Shown: positions 25,761-37,554 of the stretch, one piece after another
Position numbering within the stretch: the stretch's first letter is position 1
Layout of the letters: every line of letters starts with the position of its first letter
NCBI RefSeq assembly: GCF_964355755.1
Contig: NC_092677.1
Location: 2,299,001 to 2,363,000 of the forward strand
Source of the DNA: Antedon mediterranea
Lineage: Eukaryota > Echinodermata > Crinoidea > Comatulida > Antedonidae
DNA: 64,000 bases
Reading direction: 5' to 3'
Notes under the pieces: generated by a model
What the model was told of the DNA's origin: nothing
The model's database searches: none
The model's input: the letters and a program-made list of their open reading frames with translations, nothing else
Program-made: the position numbers and the translations under genes

Positions 25761-27482
25761 TATAAACAAAATGTGTTGCTGCTAAGTAGGAGAATAACGA
25801 GAGGAAGATTATAGGGAATTGATGATGATGACAGGACTTGTGATAAAGAAGATGAACAACGTGTTGTCTTACACATCATCCTAATAAGTACTACACACAA
25901 TCTCACTCCCAAACATCTTATACACTGCTCGAAGCGTTCTCATTTCTGTATCTGCTATTTAGCACTAAGTACTAATTCTTCAGTAAACATGTTTAATGTT
26001 CCACTTCCATTCGAAATACGAGCCTACACCGTAAGAGTGTACAATACGCAAACTGTCACTTAATAGCATTGATTCTGTACACCACTCGTTAGCGACTGTC
26101 GCAAAGGATAATGCCCGGATGCCAATGGGTTTCTTTGATTGGCAACTAAAGGAAACATTCTCCTTCGTCTAAATGTTGCATCAAACCACTTTAATATATT
26201 TACATAATAATGACTAAAAGTCATCAACCTAAAAAGTGTTTCAAAAACCAATAGGTACGCATGCGCAATGTATCACCGAGATTTACCCAGACATTGGTGT
26301 ACTTTAGATTGATGAATTAACATAATGTCAAAAGATATTGTTGACATTTAACTTTATAGATACGTGTAATATTATCTTGAATGTGTAAACGCATAAAATG
26401 CTTACGCGTCAACATACACATCCAACGCGTTTGCATGATACGTAGCAAAACGCGTTTGAATTTCTCTATTAATAGAATATATAAATATTACATAAAACGA
26501 TGCTGGTGGAACGAATACCCGAGAAAACCCGAAGATGAGGTCATCGGGTATACGTCGTCGATTAGGTAGATGAGCTGGCTTACTAACGGTGTGTGTTATT
26601 CTAATGATTTCTTTTTATTGCAGGTGATATTACATGTTCAAATCTATTCTGAATACGTAATTAGTATAGCCTGAATGGCTAGAGGGAAAAATCAACACTG
26701 GTATGCATGATGGGAAGAAGAAGGGGAGCTTGTCGTTCTTGAACGTTCACAAATGAAACAAAGCGTTTACACACGCACGCATAGTCATCATTTATCACAA
26801 TCATAATCTACTTACAAACAACACAAATACAAATTTGTTTAGTTTTACTAAAAAACCAACATGACAATTGTTGGCGGTTGAACCACGAAATGCTATAGAA
26901 TACAGAGATCATCACGCATTGGTGGAAAAAGTCAATTAACCAAAAACGTATTTAATACATCTGCAGACGATAACTATATCTATCTCATTATTATTCTGTG
27001 AATGTGTATACTTACCGTTGTGTATCTCTAACTGTCATGTAAGCGCTAGGCCTGCAGTATTTCGGCTTCCGAGATGCAGCTTTTCGGTATTTCGAGGCAG
27101 CACTGTGGGCAAAAAAAAATCGTTATTATATTTAATAATATTTGGAAGTCATAATGTTTCCCTTACATATCGAAAATGTTAAAATGAAATTTTTGGAATT
27201 GTTATCTCTGAAAAGAAATTAATTACAATTTTCGCCTATATAGGACAGTATACATAATAGTAAAGTATAATATGTAAATTAGGAGTGGTAAAAATGAGTT
27301 GGGTTGGTATTGGAATTGAGAGTAAGATCCCTTCCGTCATACAAATATGAGTAAAACTCGGCAAGAAACGGAGGAAGGATCCCCTGGTTTAGGAACGATC
27401 ATTAATTGCGAGTACTTTACCCAGTTTGAGATTTGAATAACCGGCCTTGCTCATCATGCAGCAGAAGTTTCATTCACCCTCG

Positions 27483-27592
27483 GATCGGACGCAACGAATT
27501 GACCAATAACAAGCGACAGTTCGGATGATCTATCGCGTCGTGATTGGTCAAATTGCTTGCGGTGCGCCAAGAGTAAACCAAACTTTAAGTGG
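27483..27592. mobile_element. MITE family B, eroded copy
   Basis: Inner arms GAATTGACCAATAACAAGCG and CGTGATTGGTCAAATTGC remain; the outer ends are reduced to GGACGCAAC and AGAGTAAACCA. Confidence 0.65.
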
Positions 27593-27872
27593 GAAAGAGG
27601 ATTAAGTATATAAGTTGAGTCCTCATGTTATGTTTATTATTTTATTCTTCTATTGAATATTGTCTGCAACCCTTAAACGTATGAATAACTAAAGCGGCGA
27701 TTAGTGGTGACCATTCCTGTGCCCAACAAATACCCAACGAGGGCTTCATTTTATCTGTCAACAATTTAAAATATACGTATTTATAAAAACAGGATTTTAT
27801 ATACATTATATAACTATATAACAAGAATTGAATATCAGACAATCACATGTATTCCGATCATTTGATAATCTC

Positions 27873-28085
27873 CTTAAAGATGTATTGTCCCTTTGACTAA
27901 TTCCAAAAAAATAAAAAATAAAAGATTTCGAAAAAAGGTGGGTCATTTTGAAGTATCATAATAGTTATTAACTATCACCAAAAATTTTTGGAAAAAAAAA
28001 AAAAATTTAACTGAAATACAGATGTTTTTTTGTTAAAAAAATAACTTTGACTTCCAGTCAAAGTTTTCAATCAAAACATATCCCA
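27873..28085. mobile_element. Dispersed AT-rich element D, copy 1
   Basis: Starts TTAAAGATGTATTGTCCCTT, continues with long A runs and ends after a small palindrome (CTTTGACTTCCAGTCAAAG). The same plan is seen at 35648-35850. Confidence 0.55.
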
Positions 28086-28919
28086 TAATGAAACGCGCTT
28101 GTTTGGCTACTCTGTATGCATAATCATAAAACTTCCTCATGATCTGTGTGAAAATACCTTCTTAACCGTGACGAGTTGTAAACAATCCTAATTTAGCATA
28201 TGCATAATGTGTACTCATGGTTTGAAATCTTTGTTTACTTTCGCTCGTGACGATTTTCCAGATGAAATGTAATCAAACTAATTTACCTGTACTGTGGATA
28301 GCGCAAATATCTTAATTTCATTGGGGTAATTGTATATGTAAACTAAGGGATGAGCACATTATAGCCTCCGTTCTTACACACATCTATTTGGCATAATATG
28401 AGCTACGACGCACAAATCCAAAATAACATGAGGCAGGATCATCCAATTCCCCAGCTACTATATATACAAACAAAAAAACTATAAAACGGAATATTATTCC
28501 TGTGATGTCGCTAGAGAATCATTACGCAACAGAAATGCAACAAAAAAAATACACTGCATGCTATGCAGCAAATTTATGCCTGGATATATTCAGTTCAATG
28601 CTGTTAAATTAAGTGTTTAGACGTCGCTTATGTTTTATTAAGAGACTGCATATGCGTATTAAAATGTAGGCCTATTATACCAGTCAGCTATGAGGAAGTT
28701 ATCTATGCGTAAATATGTCCATTACGGATGCGTACTCGTCCTGCAGATTGTTAAAACTACACTTATCATCATTATGCAAACATCTTTATTCACATTAATG
28801 AATTTGTTTGATGCGGACTGCAGTAGCAACAGCGGGGTAGTTTATCCATGGTCATAGAAAACATTTCAAACAAGCTTTCAACTGTGATACAGCGATCTAG
28901 GCCTATTATTCATTTATTA

Positions 28920-29155
28920 TGCGATACACACACGGTGCTGTACCGACACACGGTACTGCACCGACACAATACTGTGCTACAGAAACACGGTACTGTATCG
29001 ACACACAGTACTGTTCTACAGAAACACGGTACTGCGCCGATACGGTAGTGCAACGACACACGGTGACGACAGAACACGGTACTGTATCAACCCACGGTAC
29101 TACTGCACGATTCACGATACTGTACTACAAAAACACGATACTGTACCTGCATCCG
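28920..29155. repeat. ~18-bp minisatellite (ACACGGTACTG + variable)
   Basis: About 13 imperfect units of ACACGGTACTGTACCGAC/ACAGAA type. Frames on both strands across it are not genes. Confidence 0.9.
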
Positions 29156-30206
29156 GTATTTCCAGAGACGACATGTCCATTTACACCACACTATTAACTT
29201 TACATTAATACTAATGTATGTCTTTATCTTACATCGGAATGCTTATGACCTCTTTGAAATTATGTAATGATAAAACATAATTCTAACAATTGCCGTCTTT
29301 TACGACTAATAAAAACGAGATAAATGCTATAAAAAATACGGAAGGTTTTAATGTGCTTTTATGCTCCATATACCTGAATAGCAATAGAAACAACACGCAT
29401 GCGCAGACGAGCAATTGAACGCATTCAATTTCATCATTGCATATTAATGTATATTTTGTTGGTATTCATGAATTCTCTCACATTTGAATGAAGAACCTGG
29501 CAACCCATCTTTCTAATCAGCAGCAGGAAACGAGATGGTTGTTGGATCGATGTTAGCGACGTCCGATACTGCAGAGTAAACGATGCATATTTAAACACCC
29601 TTCCCTGTTAAACATCTGAGATCATTATGTTCACCCTCTCAACAAACACTACCTGCCTAAATATATACATTAATCAGGCGTTTGACTATGATTAGCATAC
29701 GATAGAGTCCAGATTGAATTATATGAAAACAGATTATTCGCTTGTGAATACTATTATAGCATATCATCTTCTCTCATGTCTTCTATTCTCTTTTCCTATT
29801 TTAAGCTTACTATATTTATATACATTTTAATCACATTACAATAAATGATTTGTTTAATATAATACTAATTTTAGGGTTTTACGATTATTTTCAATGACGT
29901 CATCGCGTTTCATCATTTTATTTTTCTTTATCTTTTTTTTTCAAATACAAAAATAGGAAAAGGAATATTAAACCGATTATCGGTACTGTATCTAGATTTC
30001 TTCAGTATCATAGGAATATTCAGTAATACAGCATCACATGTTCGTCACATGTTACGCCTAGTATGCCTATCAAGACCATCTAACCCTTAACTACCTTACA
30101 TGATAGGCCTACAGGCATCACATGACACCCAAATGAGATATTGATATGATTAAAATTCCTATGATACTGGGCAAATACTGTCGTATGTGGAGATACAGCA
30201 CTAAGA

Positions 30207-30272
30207 ATCGGGTACACATCATCCTGGTGATGACGTAATGACATTATATCATCCTGGTGATGACGTAATGAC
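30207..30272. repeat. Tandem duplication CATCATCCTGGTGATGACGT
   Basis: The sequence ATCATCCTGGTGATGACGTA + ATGAC occurs twice, at about 30218 and 30249. Confidence 0.8.
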
Positions 30273-30628
30273 GAAATTGAATCTTGGACCAATTACTAGG
30301 ATTATGTTTAATTAGTTTTGTATTTTTAATTTAATTAGGAGAACTTTCCGTTAGTTCTATAAATTAACATATTTTTAAATATTGTTAAAACAATTCTCTG
30401 TATTGTAGATCTACATCATTCATTAGTTCAGTAAGCATACTGTATCTACGGAATATTCTGTGATACACCGTCACATTTCGTCACATGAATTATTGTTTAG
30501 GCCAAGGGTAAAAGTAATGTCACATGTGACACTGTATTTAGAAATTGTGTATGATACTATGTACATTGATTATTGCCTAGATACACATAGGTGAATAGAA
30601 ACTTTTGGAACATGTTGCAGTAACCACC

Positions 30629-30763
30629 TTGGTTCCCAATACAAGGATACAACGCAGGAAAATTGACCAATCACAAGCGAAGGACTGAACGGTTGCTAGT
30701 GATTGGTCAAATTACCTGCGCTGTGCGTACCTCATTGCGTTGTGTCCAAGTGGTAACCAATCT
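30629..30763. mobile_element. MITE family B copy
   Basis: CCTTGGTTCCCAATACAAGG ... GTCCAAGTGGTAACCAATCT form the ends; inner arms ATTGACCAATCACAAGCGA / TAGTGATTGGTCAAATTAC. Confidence 0.75.
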
Positions 30764-32730
30764 AAAGTTAGATATTATGTGTATGATATTGGTCGGCAGC
30801 ACGTGTACCACATACGCCAGAAATATGTCAAAGGCTAAAATTACTACGTACATTGTAAGCTGGAAATATATCATATACGACCAAGGTATTTATATAATAT
30901 TACTATATTTAATTATGCTAAATATTGTTTTCTGTATAAATTACAAGCATAAATTAATATACGTGACAAATAATTTAATAATAAGTGAATTTTCAATATT
31001 AAAATAAAGAAATAGGTTATAGAAAACGAATAGGGCGTGTGGTTTATCGTAGGAATAACAAAGTGGTATTGTCCACACTGTAATAATAATATCTATTTAA
31101 GAAAAGTATTATACACATCATTTATACTCAGAAGGAAAACATGAAAGAAATAACATCTTGACAAAAAACTAAAAAGAACATCAAGGCTGTTACAATATAC
31201 AAGACAATGAAGAAACATTAAGACATGAAATAAATGACTAACAAAATTGCTTATACACGATACATCATAATAATGTGTTTAGAAGCGAAGCAACATAGAT
31301 TTTGATAAGAACAATTTAGAGAATCGTCGAGGACACCAACTCAGTATAGAAAATCCGTTAGGCTCGTATACTTAATAAGCTAAATCCAGTCTGGCTTAGA
31401 GACTAAGACCCAAAAAAAGAAAGCAGATTACAAGACGAATTGAACCCAGAACCTTGGTATCAGAAACAACAATTCAACCTGAAGCAGGTATTTCTACAGA
31501 CCTTCAAAATAATTCTAAAGTAGAAAATAATCCATTATCATACAATAAACCGTCATCACATTAATATGAGCTTTATTTGTGAAGTGCTGACAATAATCTA
31601 AAGATTCTTATTTCATTTTTTAGAAAGCGTCCTTCTAAATTTAATTGTCTATTTAAGAAGTACTGTATGAGCTTGAAGTTATTGCGTCACTAAACATAAT
31701 ACGAAGAACTATAGTCATTTCAAAGTGGTTCCCGTCTTGCCCACTCGGACTCCTCACCATTCCGATTACCAATACATGTTTCGAACTCTTAATCGGCGCA
31801 AGCGCACAAGAATTCCCTGGTGTTTCCAAGGCTACTCTGCGTGTTATCAAAATTAAAATAATGGCATTTATAATTCATAAGAATTATACATTTCAAAAAC
31901 CATGAAAACTGACAGGAGGTATAAAGTATAGCATCGCAGCAGCGCGGAGTGTTCGTTCACACAGCGCCTATGGAGAATAAAGTAAAAAATACTCTAAATA
32001 TAGTTTATGAGGTATATAATGTCAAACATGCCATTTCACACACAAAAGTTCAGCATGTGTGTCCACACAGCGTCTATGACGTAAAAGTCAAGCACCACGC
32101 CAGGACACACAGCCAGCGCTAAGGAATCGATTTTGCGAGGTACTCATAGTTCGTTTATATAAAAATCACTTTAATAATGATAACAAAGGCTAGCTTGAGT
32201 TACAATCAATATTGTTAAGTCAAGATACCTTAGTTGACACTTATTAATAATAAATGACAATGTACGTCTCACGACGCGCGTATTCAAAATACAAAACCAT
32301 TTGTATAAATACAATCATTTCTGTAATAAAAATATGTTATACAATATCATTTCCTTAGGGATGTCAAATCTTATATTTCACCTCTAAGCAGGCAATATTT
32401 GTATAATACAAGCCTCCCACGATACAACGGAAGAAGAAATTATATATGCACTACTTTAATCTATCATGAAAACTAAGAAAAATGACGTAAACCCTACAAA
32501 AGAAAAGACAAATTGTAAAATGTCGACCAAACCATCTCTTTAATCTTCAGAATGCATTGAACTCGGTGTAACAGTATATAAATAGGATAAAGTACATGCT
32601 CGACTACGTGACTAAACTACGGCTGGAGTAAAATGGAAAAGGTATACCTTTTCACGTAAAGGTATAGGCCTATTGGTATTCATAAGGTCAATGGCCAATA
32701 CAACCTACTCAGACCAACGTAACACATTCT

Positions 32731-32899
32731 AAAGCGTGGTTCCCACCAGCGACGCAACGCAAGGGCGTAACGCAACACAAGTGAATTGACCAATCACAAG
32801 CGATGGCTTTAACTGTCTATAACTTCGCTTGTCATTGGTTAAAACGCTTGCGTTGCGTTTACGTCCTTGCGTTACGTTCTAGTGGGAACCAAGCTTAAG
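32731..32899. mobile_element. MITE family B, full copy
   Basis: One of the best preserved copies: AAAGCGTGGTTCCCACCAG at the left, CTAGTGGGAACCAAGCTTA at the right, with TA borders. It is close to the intact copy at 5903-6082. Confidence 0.85.
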
Positions 32900-33469
32900 T
32901 CATGGTGGACACACAAAGGGAGAGAGGCCCAACTAGCTGATGGACACACAAAGGAAGGGAGGCCCATCTCCATCAGATTCAATCAGTCCCATTCATAGAG
33001 AGAGCCACAATACACAATACCTTTAGTTGATCATGATTGGTCGATAAAGTTTAAAGTATGGTACGTAAGACAGAATAGGTACAAGAGACTCTCAATGAGA
33101 TACTATGGAACAATATTTAACACGACACATGGCGGATACTTAGTAGTACTGTAGTACTTTACGATCTTATCAATAATAATTTGTTCAATTCATGGGTAAA
33201 TTCTGTAATACCGTTCCTACTACATAGACCATACGCAAACTACCTTCAACAACAGGCGTCACATATGACACATATCTGACACTGTATTACAGCATTTGCC
33301 TATGCTATGATAATGGCATACGTGGAGATAGCGTTTGCGTACGTTGACGTTCCTTACAGCAAGTAAACAATTATTACCCATTAACGCCAACTGTAAGCTT
33401 GACTACAGTCGTATATTTAATGTGTTAATTGAATGCCTATTACTTACTAAGTAAACAATGTAATATTAT

Positions 33470-33637
33470 AAAGCTCTGTCTACACTATCAAACTTTATGT
33501 GACAAAAAAAATGTGATGTGCCCATATATGGACATGATGATGTCATATCACTACCATATTAAGGTATATTACTACCATATTTGCCCACATCAGACCCTTT
33601 TTTTAGAACTAGTTTGATAGTGTAGACAGAGCGTTTA
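33470..33637. mobile_element. MITE family A, copy 7 (full)
   Basis: AAAGCTCTGTCTACACTAT and its inverted partner GATAGTGTAGACAGAGCGTTTA bound the element, with TA on each side. The interior is very close to copy 1 and copy 3. Confidence 0.85.
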
Positions 33638-35647
33638 TAAGAAAACTGAAAACATCTCTACAACTACAGTACTACTTAATTATGTTTATATGCTTTCTTA
33701 TATTGTGGTTGTGTTTTAATACATTAACATTATTCATCATACTTGCTTTTGTTGTATTCCATTTGTATACACAATGAATAGTTACAATAGTAAAATAAAC
33801 ATGTTTACGTCGAGTTCAGCTGTGATAAATGCAAACGCGTCGATTTATCCCAGTGTGAACAGACCGTTAAAAACGTCTTATTTCTTACAAAGGCTATTTT
33901 TAGTTAAAATATTTTATTAATCGTTTTAACCTATATAAACAGCTCTCCTTAATGTGTTTACGGTATAAGGCAATTTAAGTATTTTTCAATCACACTTTGA
34001 TTTCAACCTAGGCGTGTGTAGAGTGTTCCGTAACCGTTAAGTCACGGTGAGAAATTGAGAAATTTTCTGCATCTCTCGGGACACGATGAGAACGCGCGCT
34101 TGACGAGTGAAGCATACACTGAGGATATCAATATTAGAAATTAATCTGCTATCTTAAACTAAATTGGGCTGGTAACAACCTACAAAGCACACAAATAAGT
34201 AATACACGACAAGGTGTGGAAATAGTATTATTTTAGGTACAATAAGTCAAATCAAGTCAAGTCAAGTATCATTTATTATCATTTGTTTTAGGAAAAACAT
34301 AGAAATTCTGTTTGCTCTGTTGGCGGAGCACAATATCCAACGGACACAACACGAACTCAAAAACAAAAACATTACAAAAAAAAAAGTCTACATCATATTT
34401 AAGGCTCTAATAGATCCTGGAAAGAAACTATTTGTAAATCGTGCCTTATTGGCCTTAATAGAACGAAATCGCCGACCGCTGCGCATCAACTGGAACATAC
34501 TATCTAGAGGCCGGATGAAAATGATCATCTTTGATAGCCACTGGCTTTTTTCAGAAGACATCTAGCATAAAAAATTACTCTTGTATTTGTAATAACATTC
34601 ATCCACAATTTAGGCAATTTTGATTAGGTCCTCTATAGACTCACAGCAGCCACGAACGATGGACCAGTACACCGGAGAAAGCACTGTAGTATTTAAAGTA
34701 CTCACTTGGATCTTAAGAAGACTTGTATCCAACCGAACTATGGGTCGTTGAATAGGAGTATTGTATTGTACTACCTATGCCGATTTCCACGCAACTCGAC
34801 GATGATAATGCCAAATTATATTTCATAAATTATTTACATTGATATGCACAAATATAAGACGTCAATTAGTGTCAGTTATACAAACTGACGATAATTGTAC
34901 AAACAATATTGGTAAAGATGGACTACATTGAAAATATCGTAACGAAATACACATGCATCGCATTATGTTAGAGCATGTAAATATATATACATTCAGATTT
35001 CATGAACCCGACAGGTAGGTGAGCTAGTGCAATAACTACATACTACTGAGAATAAGAAGAATACATTCTGATGATAATCAACTTACATTACGTGTGCCAT
35101 CTTGCTTAAATACACGTTTTCACACAAAAAACAACAACAAAAGGTCAGCACACTTCTAATCCGTAATGTATAAAGCGTATCGTGCGCATTGTAGCCTAGT
35201 AATGTATACAGCGTATAGTGCGCATCGTAGCAGCCTAGTAATTCCGAGGAGAGCTAGCGAGGCAAACCATTTAACATGATCACGACGACCGGCAGCGTAG
35301 AGAACGAGTCGTAAATTTCCTAACGTTCACATACTTCGCTTTCCAATACTCAAATGTAGGAGAAACAGTCAATTCACCGGTGATACTCTCAACTGAGGGC
35401 GCTGTTTAATTGTACAAGATTGGTGAAAAATTATGAAGAGTAAAAAGTAAAAATAATATTATACGAATTGATTCTGACATTTGATTTGAAATAATGTAAA
35501 TAGCAATTATTGATTTAGTAAAGGCTGACTTTCTGATATGAATAATTATCGAGAAACGACGTAGACGACGCGATGGAATGGATAAGCGTCAATTACCATT
35601 GCTGTCCAATCGAATATTATGTTTTTTGTCTTTTCATATACTTTTCT
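33638..35647. other. Non-coding stretch
   Basis: A frame at 34320-34565 reads a basic 81-residue peptide with no known motif. AATGTATA(C/A)AGCGTAT(A/C)GTGCGCAT is duplicated at about 35165 and 35203. Confidence 0.35.
34242..34268. repeat. AAGTC microsatellite
   Basis: Five units of (A)AGTC/CAAGT. Confidence 0.8.
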
Positions 35648-35850
35648 TAAAGATATATTGTCCCCTCTGAACAAATAATTTTCTTAAATATGCCATTTTA
35701 ATTCCACATAATGGTGATTAAGTTTGACCAAAAACTGGATCGGAAAAAAATTTATTACTTGAAAAAAAAATGTAATTATAAAAAAAAATAATTGTCTGTA
35801 CGTCAGACAATGGTTTTTGGTTCAATTTAACAATTATTTTGTCCTTTTAT
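35648..35850. mobile_element. Dispersed AT-rich element D, copy 2
   Basis: Starts TTAAAGATATATTGTCCCCT, has GCCATTTTAATTCCACATAA and a palindrome ATTGTCTGTACGTCAGACAAT near the end. Confidence 0.55.
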
Positions 35851-35892
35851 AAGACTCTTGGTACAGGCCTAAGCGATGTTGCTGTATTATGA

Positions 35893-35914
35893 TAATGATG
35901 ATGATGATGATGAT
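35893..35914. repeat. GAT microsatellite
   Basis: Seven GAT units. Confidence 0.9.
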
Positions 35915-35928
35915 ATCGTGATTTAGGT

Positions 35929-36483
35929 ATGGAACGCCAACAACATTGTAGGTGCATGCTGCCCTGTACTAGTTCGCCTGTGGGGCTACACGCACCGTTT
36001 AAATTCCACGCGAGTTTCTACCAGAAAATATCCCAACCCACAGGCCTACCACATATTATGCAAAAGAAAAAACATCATAATGTTCATCCAGCACAGTTTG
36101 ACATGTCCACTGCCGCGTACAAGCAGGCATACAATAAGCTATTAATTCTTGACAGCTCAGCCAGCAGTCATTGAAAGGGGATAACATGCTTCCTCACAAA
36201 CCCCTGATAATAACATCCCGGCATTAACAGTATACATGACCTCTCGGTCTAAAGGGAGATACGCACAAGTTTTAAGATAAAACTGCGATTTGAAGTAATT
36301 GGTATTTCCAGTCAGTACAGTCATAAGAAGGCAATCCCCCACGAGACCTAGTATTCCGACATGTCTGCTACATATTCAAGGTTTGCTTGCAGCGCTACGA
36401 TGTGAACCTGCTCACCAATGCAGTTATGAGTTCAAATCTTTACCTTATCATTTAAAAAGTTTTCTTAAACCTAAAGCTACATA
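35929..36483 (+). other. Unassigned segment with two short open frames
   Basis: Frames 35929-36174 and 36299-36484 lie in DNA that is less AT-rich than its flanks. Their translations match no family I know and no splice pair joins them clearly. It could be an untranslated exon, a non-coding RNA or an old element, 1.1 kb upstream of the Ig gene. Confidence 0.25.
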
Positions 36484-36514
36484 ATGTAATAAAGTAGTTT
36501 TTAGTTGAAACATT

Positions 36515-36960
36515 AACATTACCTAGAACTCCAGTAGGTTTAAACAAAATCTAGTAAATTTTACCGAATTTTTGTTTGCAAATTTGTTCAAATTTGTTTT
36601 CTACAGTTTTCCGAGGTTTGGTCCACACTAGAAAACTTTACCGATTTTTTTTTTTCAAAATTTTGAGTTGCAAACTAAAGTTTGCTTGTGTAAGTTTGTC
36701 AACTGGTCAACACTAGAAAAATTGTACGGATGATTTTTTTTTTTTTGCAAATTCGTTTTCTACAGTTTGTCGAAGTTTGTCACTGTTCCACACTAGAAAC
36801 TTTACCGATTTTTTATTCCTTTTTTTGTGCAAATTTCAAGTTGGACACTAAAGTTTGCTAGTGTAGGCTATACTTCTGCAAATTAGTTTTCTGACGTTTT
36901 TTTTTTAACAACTGGTTTGCACTGGCGAACTTTGGAAAACGTTTCTATAAAAACTCTAGA
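36515..36960. repeat. Dispersed element F, tandem diverged units upstream of the Ig gene
   Basis: Units with CACTAGAAA(A)CTTTACCGAT, T runs, TTGCAAACTAAAGTTTGC-like and AGTTTGTC motifs recur about every 130 bases. The block starts CTCCAGTAGGTTTAAACAAA; the same start recurs at 37979. Confidence 0.7.
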
Positions 36961-37439
36961 TTGCACACATTGTAGACGAAAGAAAACCATGACTATATAT
37001 GTCTCGAGCCGTTTCTAAAATACAAACATAAGGGGAATGACGAACAAAAAATGGAAACGAAACGCTCAGCTTTGGTGCACACGAAATAGAAATATGCCTC
37101 TGAATCACCAATTAAAAAAAGTTGTGTCGGAACTTATAGCGGCCGGTAGAGTAATTTGTATTCCATTGGCATCCGTATCCAATTAGAGCAAGTATTCATA
37201 AAGGGTGTGACTATAGTTTAGCAAATGTTGAATATTGTTCCAATTCCAATACTTCCCATTAATAAAGGTTATTTTATGCTAATTGATTTCCTTTGGTTTC
37301 CATTTTCCGTTCGCTTTGTTCTTTTATTAAAGATTTAAATTTGTAGATACTAAAAATACATGTCACACATTGGACCGGCAGATAAATATGAGTCATATTC
37401 GTGTTTCCTGCATTGCTCATGTTAAATTAAGTTTGTTAG

Positions 37440-37554
37440 AATCGCAACCAGTCGAATCATTCCTTCAAGTGGACTACACCGTACTTGCTATAACTGCGAA
37501 AGTTCTAACTCTTAGAAGTTAAAACTGCGAAAGTTACCAGCTAAAACCTGCAAA
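37440..37554 (+). promoter_or_regulatory. Proximal upstream/5' leader region of the Ig gene
   Basis: No TATA box is evident. The motif ACTGCGAAAGTT occurs twice, at about 37493-37504 and 37522-37533, separated by an AACTCTTAGAAGTT inverted pair. GCGAAAG resembles IRF-type cores, but this is a motif guess only; the stretch may simply be 5' untranslated leader. Confidence 0.25.

Larger units (their letters stand above)
22843..27872. other. Non-coding stretch
   Basis: Contains the 17-bp and GAT repeats, family A copy 6 and an eroded family B copy. The CGCGCGCG tract at about 23192 is a short CpG cluster. Frames at 26060 (minus) and 26381 (plus) show nothing recognisable. Confidence 0.4.
29156..33469. 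other. Non-coding stretch
   Basis: Holds two family B copies. CACACAGCG(C/T)CTATG occurs at 31959 and 32064. Frames at 30663 and 31653 (minus) are not supported as genes. Confidence 0.4.

Noticed and set aside
31430-31500. Possible minus-strand tRNA-like B box (GGGTTCAATTC)
   Set aside because: No A box or acceptor pairing was found around it.
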